Source: Carnegiea gigantea (lineage: Eukaryota; Streptophyta; Magnoliopsida; Caryophyllales; Cactaceae). From it: a stretch of DNA of 64,000 bases. The position numbers and the translations under genes are program-made. Positions 23,457 through 34,829 of this stretch are shown here, piece after piece. A model generated the notes under the pieces. The model worked only from the letters and a program-made list of their open reading frames with translations, did no database searches and was not told the origin of the DNA. The DNA lies in NCBI GenBank assembly GCA_029747015.1, contig JAKOGI010000053.1, positions 1,157,501 to 1,221,500 of the forward strand. The letters are read 5' to 3'. The stretch's first letter is position 1. Each line of letters starts with the position of its first letter.

Positions 23457-24107
23457 GTTTCCACAACAAGTTGTCTTTCTTTCCATGTAAGCACTTGTTA
23501 AATTCTGTAACTAGGCCGAGAACTTTGTAGTTCCCTAGAAGAAATACCTTAAATTCTAGCAGAATCACTAAAGCAATGCTTACATTCCCTTATGTTTGAC
23601 TTTGTATTATGAATCATTTGATCTAAGTGTGAATGAAGAGATTGTGTGGAATAGTAGAAAAAGTTTCTAAGATGGGCTTTTAGATGTAGTTAAGGCTGAA
23701 TTAAGACTTGTAAGGGGCAAAATTCCTAAGATTAGGTCAATAGCTTCAACTAAGGAATTGATAATAGGAATTCCACAAGGTTGAATTAAGACTTGAGAGA
23801 AATAAAAATTCACACACAGAACTTAAATTCATAAAACTTTATTAAATGAGTAAAAAGTCATAATACAAGTCTTCAATACAGAAATTGCAAGACTACATGA
23901 TCAGTCTTTCTCCTTTTAGCATCGATGAGATGGGAAAGATGTTTTGATTTAAATCTCAAGAGCTTGTCTGATTGAGAAACTCCTTTTAAGAGAGTAAGAG
24001 AAGTTGAAAAGATGTGAATGGACAAAAACCCTAAATGTGCACTAAGAATGATTTCATTATCCTAACTCGTCATTCCTTCTAACTAGAGAATGAAGTCAAG
24101 GGGCAAT
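23457..24107 (+). other. Gypsy 3' non-coding region with polypurine-like tract
   Basis: There is no ORF. The stretch ends with GAATGAAGTCAAGGGGCAAT directly before a TGTAATAGCCC string at 24108, which could be the polypurine tract and start of the 3' LTR. Confidence 0.45.
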
Positions 24108-25933
24108 TGTAATAGCCCAAGCCTTACCAAGCCAATTAATTTAGCTAATTTCAATTTAACAAAGTTGAGTGCCGCATTTTAATTCAATGTTTGAAATAAT
24201 TATGCGACTGCATGTTCAGATGACAAAAATGGCGTCGAAATAAGATTTAGTTATGCTTCGCATAAAATCATTCAAACCTATATGTAAATAAAGATTATTA
24301 TATCTATTAACATGAATGGAACTTATTATTTTTCACATGACATATTAATTTTTTCAATAATTTACCTACTTATGTTACGTAAAAAGAATAATAATGTGTA
24401 TAAACAAAATAAAAGAAAAATGAGTACAAAAGTACATACTAATTAGTATGATTCAAACTATAACATTCTTACACAAATTAAGAAGCTATTAAAAGTTAAA
24501 TGAGATTAAAATGGATGTGGAATTGTATTTGTGGTCTTATTTTGGGTAAAATGCAAGGAATAGACCCAAATCAAGGGCCCATTTTCTTGAGTTAGTAAGC
24601 TGATATTTTTTTTACCGAAAGAGGAAAAAACGAAAATGAAATGATTAAAAACACAAAAAAAAAACTAGGTAGAGTTAATGGGGGACAAAGTCAAGTTTTT
24701 TATTTATTTATTTCAGTGCTTTCTCCTCCCCCCTTTACACACACGGCAAACCCTCACCCCTGCCCTCTGCCCAGTGGTGCACCTCTACATGGCCACTGCC
24801 ACTTGCCGGCGCAGATAGGTGGGGCCTCCGGTGCCTATCGTTGACCACGCATCCCTCTTGCTTCCCTTTTCTTCTTCATTCTAGAGTGATTGTTAGGTAC
24901 ATTTTATGCTTTCCTTCAATTTCCTTCATCATTTCCTTTTTGATTTGGTTGATTAGTTTGTTCAATTGACACTAAGTAAGTGTTATTTGATGTAAATTTG
25001 AAGTTTCCAATGATAAATTATAATATTGGAATGGAAGGGTGTTAGGTGTGTTCATGGAGGAAGTGAGTTTTGGGTGGGTTGTGAAAAGTGAACTTTTATG
25101 GGATTGATGGAGTTAAAATTGGAGTAATTTTGTTGTGATTTTTTTGAAATTAAAGATTGATATATGTGCATGTTGGGACTTTGGCCATGGTAGAGTTGAG
25201 GAGAGAGAGGAGGAGTTTAGGGCTATTGGTTGGAACTTGGAAGAAAGGAGGAAGATGAAGTTTGTGGCAATTGAAATGAAATACATTTGTTTGTGAATTG
25301 TGAGTTTAGCTAGAAGATAGAATTGTATCCCCAATGAGTATTTTGAGTGGGTTTAGTGATTGAAAAGACCATCAACCCTTGATTTGTGGCAACCTAATGA
25401 ATGTATGTGAGAATGATGAATGCTAGTTAGTGGTAATCATGATCTTAGATGTTAATGATACTCAAGGAGATCATTAAAAGCGGAATCACAGATTATTTAT
25501 CAAGATTGTAATAACAAAAACTATTTAAATTGTACTAATAATGAAACATCTATTTAAAACAGAAGTACAGTCCCTTTTGTCGGCACTGGACCGTAACAAA
25601 TATTTTACAAGAGAAGGAGAGATTTTAAATCCAGGTATGTTTATTGTCAGTACCTTTTGAAAATTCACATATCTTTATACATATAAAAATCATAAAATGT
25701 ACAGTTATTTAATGGATTATTTTAAAGCATTTTTTTGTCACATAATCAAGTGGAGCCACCAATTATCAATTATCAAGGCTTAGAGTAGGCCTAGCGTGAG
25801 GCGCGCGGGCTGAGAAATGGGAGAGGCGAGCCAATGGGCCGCTCGTCGGCCTGCAGGGCAAGGCCTGCGTGCGAGAGGTGAGCGGGCCGCCTGAGGAGGC
25901 GGGCCGCTCATCTCAATTTTTTTTGCTGAAAAT

Positions 25934-25961
25934 CCCAGTGAAACGACGTCGTTTCACTGGG
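25934..25961. repeat. Perfect 28-bp palindrome in the PIF/Harbinger subterminal region
   Basis: The arm CCCAGTGAAACGAC is followed directly by its exact reverse complement, with no spacer. It lies about 150 bp inside the left end and could be a protein-binding site or a cruciform. The core AAACGACGTCGTTT is itself self-complementary. Confidence 0.95.
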
Positions 25962-26474
25962 TTGACCGGCTTTTTTTCCCTTTGACCAAGGCTCAGCTGG
26001 ATTTTAAAAAAAGGAAAAAGCTGTGCTGAGCATTATGCCGTGGGAGAATTTCAGAAGTAGCAGTTATGGAAGTGGCAGGCACACAATGGCTTCTTGAATT
26101 TTATTTTATTTTTTTCATTTTTTGCTCGTTATAAATATGGATGCTTCACAACTCCATTGAACACACTTGCAAATTACAATTTCTCCCAAACAAAATTTTG
26201 AGAAAATGGTTATTTTTGTGATCAATTTCATCCAAAGAGTGAAGGAATTCAAGTAAGTATTTGTAATTATTATTCAATTAAGTTATTACTTTTGTAAATT
26301 TAAATTCTATGATTAGGTTGCTAATAACATTTTGTTATTACTTATGTAGAGAAGTTCAAGGTCCTCTCAAGCAAGAAAGAAGATAAGAAATTTGTGAGTT
26401 TGAATATTATGTAATTTAGTTTTGTTAGTGGTTGTTTATATATGTTCTTAAATTATGTGTTAGTAAAATAACTA

Positions 26475-26730
26475 AATTATGTGTTTGAAATCTATTTTAA
26501 ATATTGTGAATTTGATATTTATTTAAAATATTGTGAGGTTGAAATTTATTTAGAATATTATGAAATTAAACGTTCTTAAATTTATTGTGAAATTTATTTA
26601 GAATATTGTGAAATTAAACGTTGTTAAATTGTGAGGTCGAAATTTATTTAGAATATTGAGTTCGATATTTGAACGTTATTAAATTAAATTATGTGTTTGA
26701 AATCTATTTAAAATATTGTGAGTTTGATAA
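26475..26730 (+). repeat. Degenerate AT-rich tandem repeat in PIF/Harbinger element
   Basis: Units similar to GAAATTTATTTAGAATATTG recur about six times at roughly 40-60 bp spacing, interspersed with AAATTAAACGTT strings. It lies in the long non-coding 5' part of the element, which has no ORF from 25,920 to 27,360. Confidence 0.65.
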
Positions 26731-27364
26731 TTAAATTGGTATGAGATGTTATTTTAAATACATTCTTCACATGTTAGATGTATACATGTAGTATATACGT
26801 ACTTTATATGTTAGTAAAATTTATTGAAAATTTATGTTACTTGATTGTATATATGTAGTACGTATATAATAATTTATATGATTAAATTAAATTCAGTTGG
26901 CATGTTGCTTAAAATTTATTATGTTTTCACATGTTAGATGTTTAAAATATGTGAATATTTTATATGTAGTTAGTGAAAGTTTTGAGAGTTTAGTAAAATT
27001 GAAGAACTTCAAATAAAATGAATATGATATTGAATCATGAGTTGATTGTTAAATATGGCTGAAATATGTTAATGTGTAAAATTGAAGAAGTGAAGATAAA
27101 ATGAAGATTTTAGTTTATAAAATTTGTTAAGTTCAAATATGTAAACCTTTATGCCTTATATGAAGAAAAAAAATAAGTTGGCATAAAATTTCAACACTAC
27201 ATTTAATATGTTAATAGTTAAATCATTAACGCAATTGAATATAATAATGAATCATGAAATATGTTAATATCTGTAATATGGTTTTGTACATAAGCTCAAA
27301 TGATTCATTGACAATATATTAATACGATTAATTATATGGTTGTAGGTTGTGATTTTATATCATT

Positions 27365-28635
27365 ATAAATCCTAGCATTCCCCCATCTTTTACTAGTTTA
27401 CTTGAGGGAGACGATTCACCTTGAGTTAGGGGGAATAGTACCAACCCTATTACCCCGCCTAATCCCCACGTGTCTTACCCCTCATATCGACCACCAAACT
27501 ACAATCCCCAGATATACCAACAATATTACCCACCACAACCCCACTCAAGCAACCACATTGGTAGCTCCGGTCAAAACCTCCTGATTATCCTCCACCTTAT
27601 TACCCCCAACAACATCATAGTGAGTACCCAAATTACCCTCCTTACTATCCTCCACCACATACGAGCCCGAACTACTTCTCCACTGGGAGTAACTCCACAC
27701 CTTCATCCACCCCAAATGGATCAATGGTCGGGGTAGGGAATTCTGAGACAGACATTGACCCGACTACTGAAGGGGATGTTGACGAAGTAGTGGGGGATGT
27801 AACTATTAGTGCAAAGAAGTGGACTGTTGAAGAAGATCAATGGCTGATACATGCTTAGATTAACATAGGCACGGATGCCATTGTCGGTAATGATCAGAAG
27901 AGGTCTAGCTTCTGGGCTAGGGTTGCTGCCAATTTCAATGATCACCGTCCACAAGGAGCCACGGTACGTTCTTGGAAGACGTTGAATGGCCGATGGGGCC
28001 GAGGCTGCCCACTCGTCAGTAAATAGGCGGGTGTTATGTCAGAAGTGGAGCGTACCAACCAAAGTGGTTAGAATGAGGTTATGATTCTGGAGGCAGCGCA
28101 TAAGTTGTACAAAGAACGTATGGGGAAGAAGTTTGATCTGGAGCACTGGTACGAGATGCTCAAGGACCAACCCAAATAGAGGGCGATATGTGACCCACCT
28201 AAGTCAGGGTCAGGATCGTCGAAAAGGTCAAATCCCGACACCGAAGAGGCAGGAGATGAAGGTGTCGGTAGGAGTGAAAGACCCGAGGGCCAAAAAGCCG
28301 CCAAGAGAAGGCTGAAAGAAAGAGCTAGCAACGCAGTCGTTAATGTAGTCACAAATCAGATGAGTGCGTTAAACAGTGGTAACACGGATGCGATTGAAGC
28401 TTTCAAAATTTGCAACAAAGGAGCGGAAGAAAAAGCTCAGAAGATGATGATGAGGGAATAAAAGCTTAGGGCCCAAGAGGATAGAATAATGATAATGGAC
28501 ACCTCAATGATGAGCCCTGAACATGCAGCTTATTACGAGCAAAGGAATGCCGAAATTATGCAAAGGAGATCAGGGCACTCATCATCAACTCAACAATATG
28601 TCTCCCTTCCCCCTTGCTATGGAAGTGTGTCTTAG
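27365..28635 (+). pseudogene. PIF/Harbinger ORF1 (Myb/SANT-like DNA-binding protein), broken
   Basis: The reading IPPSFTSLLEGDDSP near 27374 is the usual N-terminus, and the expected ATG appears as ATA at 27365. A proline/tyrosine-rich stretch follows (PDYPPPYYPQQHH, YPPYYPPPHTSPNYF) with a frameshift near 27578. The Myb/SANT-like domain at about 27810-28010 reads KKWTVEEDQWLIHA, stop, INIGTDAIVGNDQK, FWARVAANFNDHRP and RSWKTLNGRWGR. The NAM-associated-type C-terminal part (KLYKERMGKKFDLEHWYEML, then EKAQKMMMRE) ends at a TAG at 28633. At least five in-frame stops occur. In working elements this protein and the transposase act together in end binding. Confidence 0.82.
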
Positions 28636-28802
28636 GAAGAAAGAGCTTAATATGTAACTTTTATTTTCCATCTGTTATCGAACGCAAATGAGTTTGTGTA
28701 ATCATGTTTTGATATGAATGTATGAAAATGGCCAAGTAATAAATTCAGTTCTCTTCTACACATTAACGTTTATTCATTATGATTTTGCACAGGGTGTTTG
28801 CA

Positions 28803-30164
28803 ATGGATCCCTTTAATATTGGGAAGCTACCCTTTGAGGAAGAATCATCATCGTCATCCTCATCATCTTCATCAGATGATGATATACCTGTCCTGGCGGC
28901 TTTTCTCCAACAGCAACAACAAGTGCAACAAGAAACATTGCTCCTTGCATAATATGCATTCTCAGGAACAGGGCTGACGCCTTCTGCATCTAGGCCTCGG
29001 ATGAAGAAGAGATCTATTAAGAGAGATAGATAAGCTGCACACGACCGCTTATACAAAGACGACTTCGCGGAAGATTCTGTGTACAATGCACATCATTTTC
29101 GACGTAAATTCAGAATGCGGAGGCACTTATTTCTCCGCATAGTCGAAGCACTTGGCCACCATTTAGAGTACTTTCAGTTGAGGTATGATGCGGTCGGAAA
29201 GCGTGGGTTGTCGCCATTAACCAAGTACACAGCAGCCATGCGAATGCTTGCCTATGGGATAGCAGCTAATTGCGTTGATGAGTACTTAAAGATTGGTGCG
29301 AGCACCGCAATGGAATGCTTGAAACAGTTTGCATTAGGCGTCGTTGAGGTCTTCGGGGAGGAGTACATGAGAAAACCCAATCAAGCTGATGTTGATTGCT
29401 TACTACAAGTTGCTGAAGCTCGTAACTTTCCCGGTACGTTGAGAAGCATAGATTGCATGCACTGGGAGTGGAAGAATTGTCCAATGGCTTGGAAGGCATC
29501 ATTTCAAAAGCAAATTTATAAGGTGCCAACTATTATTCTTGAAGCCGTTGCATCATACAACCTTTGAATATAGCATGCGTTCTTCGGGTTGCCTGGAAGT
29601 CTCAATGACATTAATGTCCTTGACCGCTCACCGGTTTTCCAAGAGCTATATGAGGATCGGGCTCCTAAATATGAGTATGTCATCAATGACCATCAGTACA
29701 ACATAGGATATTAACTTTTGGATGGGATTTATCCGAAATGGGTGACATTTGTAAAAACTACTCCTCTGCCCCGAGGTCTGAAGAGAAGACTATTCGCCGA
29801 ACATCAACAGTCAGTTAGAAAGGACGTTGAGCGAGCCTTCGGTGTGCTACAAGCTCGATTTGCCATTTTGCGTGGGCCCGCTCGTCTTATGGATCAAAAT
29901 GAAATTGGTACAATTATGAGAGCATGTGTCATTCTCCATAACATAATTGTGGAGGATGAGCGGGACAACTACGAGCTTGCATTTGAGTATGACGTTGTCG
30001 ACGGAATAGTCCCAACGCCGATTGTTAACCACAACCATCATCCATGCTATGAGACGTACTTTCAACGATCATGCGAAATTCGCAACTCCGCCACGCATGC
30101 AGCTCTCCAAGCGGACTTGATTGAAAAAATATGGAAGCGAAGTTTGGGTTGCCAACCAAGATGA
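28803..30164 (+). pseudogene. PIF/Harbinger transposase (DDE, Plant_tran PF04827), five nonsense codons
   Basis: One uninterrupted frame runs from the ATG at 28803 to 30164 (454 codons, about the normal family length) with no frameshift. It has stops at 28950 TAA, 29031 TAA, 29565 TGA, 29571 TAG and 29712 TAA. Recognisable blocks are FRRKFRMRRHLFLRIVEALG, LSPLTKYTAAMRMLAYGIAA, PGTLRSIDCMHWEWKNCPMA (first DDE aspartate), HAFFGLPGSLNDINVLDRSP (second aspartate), DGIYPKWVTFVKT and HQQSVRKDVERAFGVLQARF (catalytic glutamate). IMRACVILHNIIVEDER follows. The N-terminus has a Ser-run and a Gln-run. The catalytic residues survive, so loss is by point nonsense only. A 167-bp spacer separates it from ORF1. 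Confidence 0.9.
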
Positions 30165-31358
30165 TAGTTCACTGATTGTCATATTGTAATTTTTTGTCGT
30201 TCTTCAACTATTGTAATTTTCTGTTTGAGTAGAATGTTACCCAATGTATTATTTTTCTAATCAATGTCAAACTCTTGTAATTTCTATATTCTTCCACGTG
30301 TCAATTTTTTAAAATTGCAAGTCCTATTTTTTTCCCCAGAACAAACCAAAACAACTAACCAAAATTATTTTTCTAATTAACCCGAGTAACCTGAATAATC
30401 AACCAAAATAAAATTGGATATATATACCCAAATTCATGCACCTATATGACTTTTTCTTAATTCAAACTCTTGTGTTTTGTAAAAAAAAAATTATGCCACT
30501 TAATTAGTTGTGTAACCAATTTATTATGTACAAATTATTTTTACCGAAAATAATAAACCCAAACAACTAACCAAAATAAAAATAAACCAATTAATTATGA
30601 TTAGGTATGGGATCCATTGGTATTATTTTATTTGGCGAGCCAAAGTAGTGAGCCTTGCATTGGAGAGAGTGAGGATTGTGAGATAAAAACTTGGAGAGAA
30701 AGTTGATGTACCAGTGGTAGGCCCTCACTGGTGAGCCAAAAAATTGGCTCACGGCTGGGAGTGCTCTTACACCCTTCAGTTCCCCTATACGTCCTCAGGT
30801 CAGGCTTCCCAAATGGGCTAGTAGGTGCATACCTATTCAATGATCGCATTGTACAAATGAGTTCATCAATTTGGGTTCCATTTTCAGATAACAATCAAAA
30901 ATAGTTTTAATATAAATTCTCTTTCTCCCTGATTTCGAACTAAAATGAATTAAAATACTACTGTTCACAGAAAAATAAATTTACATTTTTATAGTATATG
31001 AGTAATGTATTGAGCTTCAGCTCACTCGTCGAATGTTTTGTGTTTTCCTAGTTCTGACAACAGGGAGACAATCAAAGGAGTTAGACAAGCTAACGGTGAT
31101 ATTTCTTAAAGTCATGGGTCATCAAAGTGTATGATATATGAGTTGCTGGATTGACATTTGAGTTGGGTTTGGATTGAGTGCATGCAGTTTGGATCACACA
31201 TAAGCTAGAATGTGCTATCATGTTTACGTAAGTGAATAAACTAAGCCTTGTCCTTTATAGAATGGTGGTAACGTCCTAACCCCAAAACTTTCACCATATT
31301 TATGACTAATGATTGATTAATTAAGACTAATATTGTGATTAAGAGTTGGGGCATTACA

Positions 31359-32767
31359 TCAACAAAAGGGCAAAAGCCTACGTTGAGCAAAACAAAATGA
31401 AGCACAATATTAAGTCTGAAATTTTTACTTCAACTTCACATAAAATTCCCATATACAGAGCGCATCCTTACCAAAAGCCAAAGATCCAAATTTACAATTA
31501 CAACAACCTTGGATTCTTCACTAAATCCATTACATGTGCAAAATTACGAAGATCGGTATTACAAAGAGAGCAAAAATTTGAGTACATAAGTATGAGAAGA
31601 ATAAAAAGGAAGAGAAGAAAAAGAATAAGATCAAGATCCTAGTGGCCTAAGAGCCTTTAGTATTCAGACTCCTTCAAGGCCTTAAGAAGGACTTGACACA
31701 GCAAGGCATGCTTATGTCAAGACTTGCACTACTATGAAGGAATATATTTTTAGTTTAGTGCCAATGTTGGTCAGAGCAGCTTCCATTCTATTTCTTACTC
31801 TTTGCGTTCCCTCCAGAGTTGGGTTAAGATTCTCTTTGCCATCCTCTTCTCGTCTTCTTCTTATTTTCTCATCCTCTCCTCTATCTCCAACTGGAGCCTT
31901 TTGGTTCTCTCTTCACATTTTTCCAAGTCCTTTACCCTGGAACAGAATATTCCACTAGCGTTGGAAGAGGATGAGGTTGAGCGGGGGATAGAGTGAGCAT
32001 CTTTATTCGACAGATACCCTGGAGAAAGGCTCATGTCATAAAGAAGTCTGGAGTCATTTTCCTCATAATCTTCACTGGCAGCAGCTTTGCTGGCTACCTC
32101 GCCAAATGGCTAATGAAGACAAGTCCCACCCACTGGCATCCTACTAAAGTCCTCTCCAGCATGCACTATAGAGGCGTTTGCCTCATTTTGAGCAGTAGCA
32201 GCCACTAGAGAGATAAAATTGGGGAGAGGTACATGCAAGGGCAAGTGGGTAACGATGAGGAGGAGAAGGATATGTGGGAAAAACGGGTGCAGTATCAATC
32301 GAACCCCTAAAGATCCTGGGGGACCTTGCTATATGTAAGGGAAAGATCCCAACCCTTTCCAAAGCAGCTATAATGGGACATTGCTTAAGATGTCCTACAA
32401 TACCATAACATATTTTCCCTTCGAAAGGGGGAAGGGTTGGATGCAGGATGCCCCACGTTATTTGGACATACCATGCCCTCAAGTAGGACTAGTCACCCAT
32501 GATATTAGCCCTTAAGTGGTTATAAATGTTATCCTCTCTGTCGAAACCAAAAAAACATAAGTTATTAAGGGCACTGATCCAGAAGAACAAAACTCTATTG
32601 TTAGCCAAGGAAAATGACTCATGACATTACTCTCTCTTCTAGCTCAAGAGCTTTAGGCTGAGTGTAGCTTCAGTCTAAAGAGAAAGAAGCAATTATGGCA
32701 TTCGCCACCTTCGTTCATGGGCCCCACCTTACCATCGATCCGACAGCTGATGGCTGTTGGTCATGAC
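31359..32767 (-). other. Probable old LTR-retrotransposon gag region, not confidently assignable
   Basis: On the minus strand about 32480-32180 reads FEGKICYGIVGHLKQCPIIA, which looks like a decayed gag zinc knuckle. 31960-31740 reads an acidic Glu/Arg-rich stretch as in gypsy gag. Frames are short and broken. It may join sequence on the other side of CACTA element 2 (37,594 onward), because that element's GAC duplication shows it was inserted into pre-existing sequence. Confidence 0.35.
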
Positions 32768-32839
32768 TACTACTGCTACAAAAAAGTGAATATAAAAATG
32801 AATATTTCTGCTGTTCTTATAATACTTTTCTTTTGAAGG

Positions 32840-33115
32840 CTTAAATTTGCCTCTTTCCACGCTCATATCTGTGGCAGAACATATTCGCCACGTTTAAGGT
32901 AAGTGTGCATAGGGTATCAAGTGGGGAAAAATTCACCACGCTTAATAAGCGTGGCTGAATGTGCACTACCCACACTTATATCCGTGAAAGACTGCGTTAT
33001 TTACCACACTTATATGTGTAGGTAGATGACCCTCGCTTGTATCCGTGGCTAGAGTATCCTTTGGGATAAAAATCATTTTCACCACTCCATCGCTTATAAG
33101 CGTGGCGTTATGCAT
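32840..33115. repeat. Left subterminal repeats of CACTA element 2
   Basis: Copies of CCACGCTTAT, ACACTTATATCCGTG and CTTATAAGCGTGGC occur here, several as imperfect palindromes around TTATA. They match the right subterminal region and are the probable binding array for the element's own protein family. Confidence 0.8.
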
Positions 33116-34038
33116 GTGATAACTAACTTTCAAATGTTGTAAGCGCATAATTAATTTTGGCGGGAAAATTTTCATTATGAAAAACCAAATAATCATTATA
33201 TTTAAAAATGCGAATAGTTTATATTTACTAACGTTAACGTATTATAATCCTATATACATATATATAGAGAGAGGGGCGAGGCAGAGGAAGCGATAGAAAA
33301 TATTTGATTTTGGCATAAATGATACAAAAAGTATATAAACTTTATAACCATAATAAATTGTTATCAATTAAGTTCCTAAATATCTATTGTTCAAGTACAT
33401 AATGAAAAGTACAAAATTGAGTTCAACATGCATATAAAGTATACATCCACTACCTAAAAGTTGCGTTTGTTTGAAATAACATCTATAAGATTGAAATAAG
33501 ACAGAACAGATCAGGTGATATATATGGAACTTCATAACTTCAAGTGAACACCTCACGAACCGATATTAGCTTCATATCTGATGTTGTGACATGCTGCCCT
33601 TCATTTCAATTTGAAATCACCAAGTCCATATATAAGAGCTTAGTATAGCAAACAACGCCACTAATAAGAAAAAACTTCTAAAAAGATTGCAAGATATAAT
33701 ATATAACTATTATCCTCCATAACTATGTACCCATGCTCTAAAAACATTATATGATATTCTTATGGTTAGGTTTTTCTTTTTAGTAAATTCCCTAATTTTG
33801 AAAAAATTTCGGCTGAGTTCTGCCTAAAACTTAGCTATTTTCCTTTTACAACATGTCATAAATATAACAACAAACTATTCACAATCTCAACGGCCATATG
33901 CCGGAGCAAATCAATTCAACAGGCCACACGCCTGTAGTACCCAACACAAATCCAACCCATTGCCATGAATAAATCTAAAAAATCGAATGCACAATGCAAA
34001 TCAAACTTAATACCATAAAAACATGTAATTTAAAACTT

Positions 34039-34341
34039 TTAAACTAAACTCACAATGTTCACATTTTGAAGTCTCTCAAGCAACACGTCATCAACCATCT
34101 GGGGATCAGCTTTGTAATTGCATGTGTTCAATACCTATTGTAATCATGTTCAACTTCTTAACATATGATTGAATCTATCATATTAAAATTGAGCAGACAT
34201 GAAAGATAAGGCCATATTTACCATGCCCGCAAGATAACAAAGCGTCAAAACCTTCTTTTCACCACGAGCGTACTTTCTAACTGATTCAGGATTCTTTTTC
34301 AGCACCTTTTTTGTTATCTTCGTCACTTCCTCATAAGTCAA
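34039..34341 (-). pseudogene. Exon pair resembling GatB C-terminal (YqeY-type) domain inside CACTA 2
   Basis: Minus-strand exons 34341-34222 and 34134-34039 are bounded by a TTGCTAG acceptor, a GTAAAT donor, an ACAATAG acceptor and a TAA stop, and join in phase. The product reads LTYEEVTKITKKVLKKNPES, VRKYARGEKKVLTLCYLAGM, VLNTCNYKADPQMVDDVLLE and RLQNVNIVSLV. The pattern NP..V..Y..G..K.L..Y.AG.V......KA.P......LLE.L is that of the C-terminal domain of aspartyl/glutamyl-tRNA amidotransferase subunit B. The upstream exons (34756-34589, 34497-34463) do not join to it in a continuous frame. It could be a host fragment captured by the transposon. A CACTA-specific protein with chance similarity is the alternative. 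It has no stop inside the two exons. Confidence 0.45.
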
Positions 34342-34829
34342 CTAGCAAAATTTGTATATGTTTGTAAGGATTTGCATAGAACATGAATGGTATAGAATAT
34401 TTTTAAAAAGTAGACATACTGGATACACAACATTTGACTTTGGTCGTTTAGAATTTCCTTACTCAGTGAACTTGTTGTTTATTCCCATGATGGTTCTCTA
34501 GCAAAGCAAATAAATAAAAAAAGACTTGATAATCATATACGCAACTAAGATATCATTTGGAATGACAAACGTCATATTTGAAAAATACCTTTTGAGTGGA
34601 AGTGCCACCTGGAATTGAAGTGCCAGCTGAAGTAGGAGTTCCTCCACCAAAAGTAGGTCCACCATCCCTATGAACAGCTTGCTCACGAGCAGGAGTCCCT
34701 CCACCAGGAGTAACATGTCCCATTTTTGTAGGATGATTTGATGGCTTCGACAAATACTTTGGAATATAAAAATGTGAAACACATATATATACAATAAAGA
34801 ATGTGTTAAAATATATAATTTGTACATAC

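Larger units (their letters stand above)
25783..30766 (+). mobile_element. PIF/Harbinger DNA transposon, 5.0 kb, both ORFs present but broken
   Basis: The left end GAGTAGGCCTAGCGTGAGGC pairs with the right end (inverted) GAGCACTCCCAGCCGTGAGCC with few mismatches and one gap. TTA flanks both sides (25780-25782 and 30767-30769), the standard PIF target duplication. The element encodes the two proteins expected of PIF/Harbinger on the plus strand: a Myb/SANT-like ORF1 (27365-28635) and a DDE transposase (28803-30164). Both are disabled by nonsense changes, and ORF1 also by a frameshift. The GC-rich left subterminal region (25795-25915) contrasts with very AT-rich sequence at 26160-27360. Confidence 0.9.
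24108..31358 (+). repeat. Candidate gypsy LTR interrupted by PIF/Harbinger element
   Basis: The region begins TGTAATAGCCC and ends GGGGCATTACA, TG..CA termini that are also short inverted repeats. Without the 4,984-bp PIF insertion and its TTA duplication it would be about 2.26 kb, a plausible gypsy LTR length. A purine-rich tract precedes it. A second copy was not seen in the window and flanking 5-mers do not match, so the call rests on the termini and the tract. The 24660-25620 part has no gene and contains a pyrimidine-rich stretch near 24720-24780. Confidence 0.45.

Noticed and set aside
27470..27736. Pro/Tyr/Thr-rich frame as a separate small protein
   Set aside because: It is the N-terminal part of PIF ORF1 joined to an out-of-frame extension. 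After the frameshift near 27578 the real frame differs.
31734..31996. Ser/Leu-rich plus-strand open frames
   Set aside because: The minus strand reads an acidic, gag-like stretch instead. The plus-strand product is a low-complexity shadow.
34463..34756. A continuous chimeric protein from TNP2 through Gly/Thr-rich exons to the GatB-like exons
   Set aside because: Splice sites look good, but phases between 34830, 34756, 34497 and 34341 do not give one open frame. Only the last two exons join cleanly, so a single fusion protein is not claimed.
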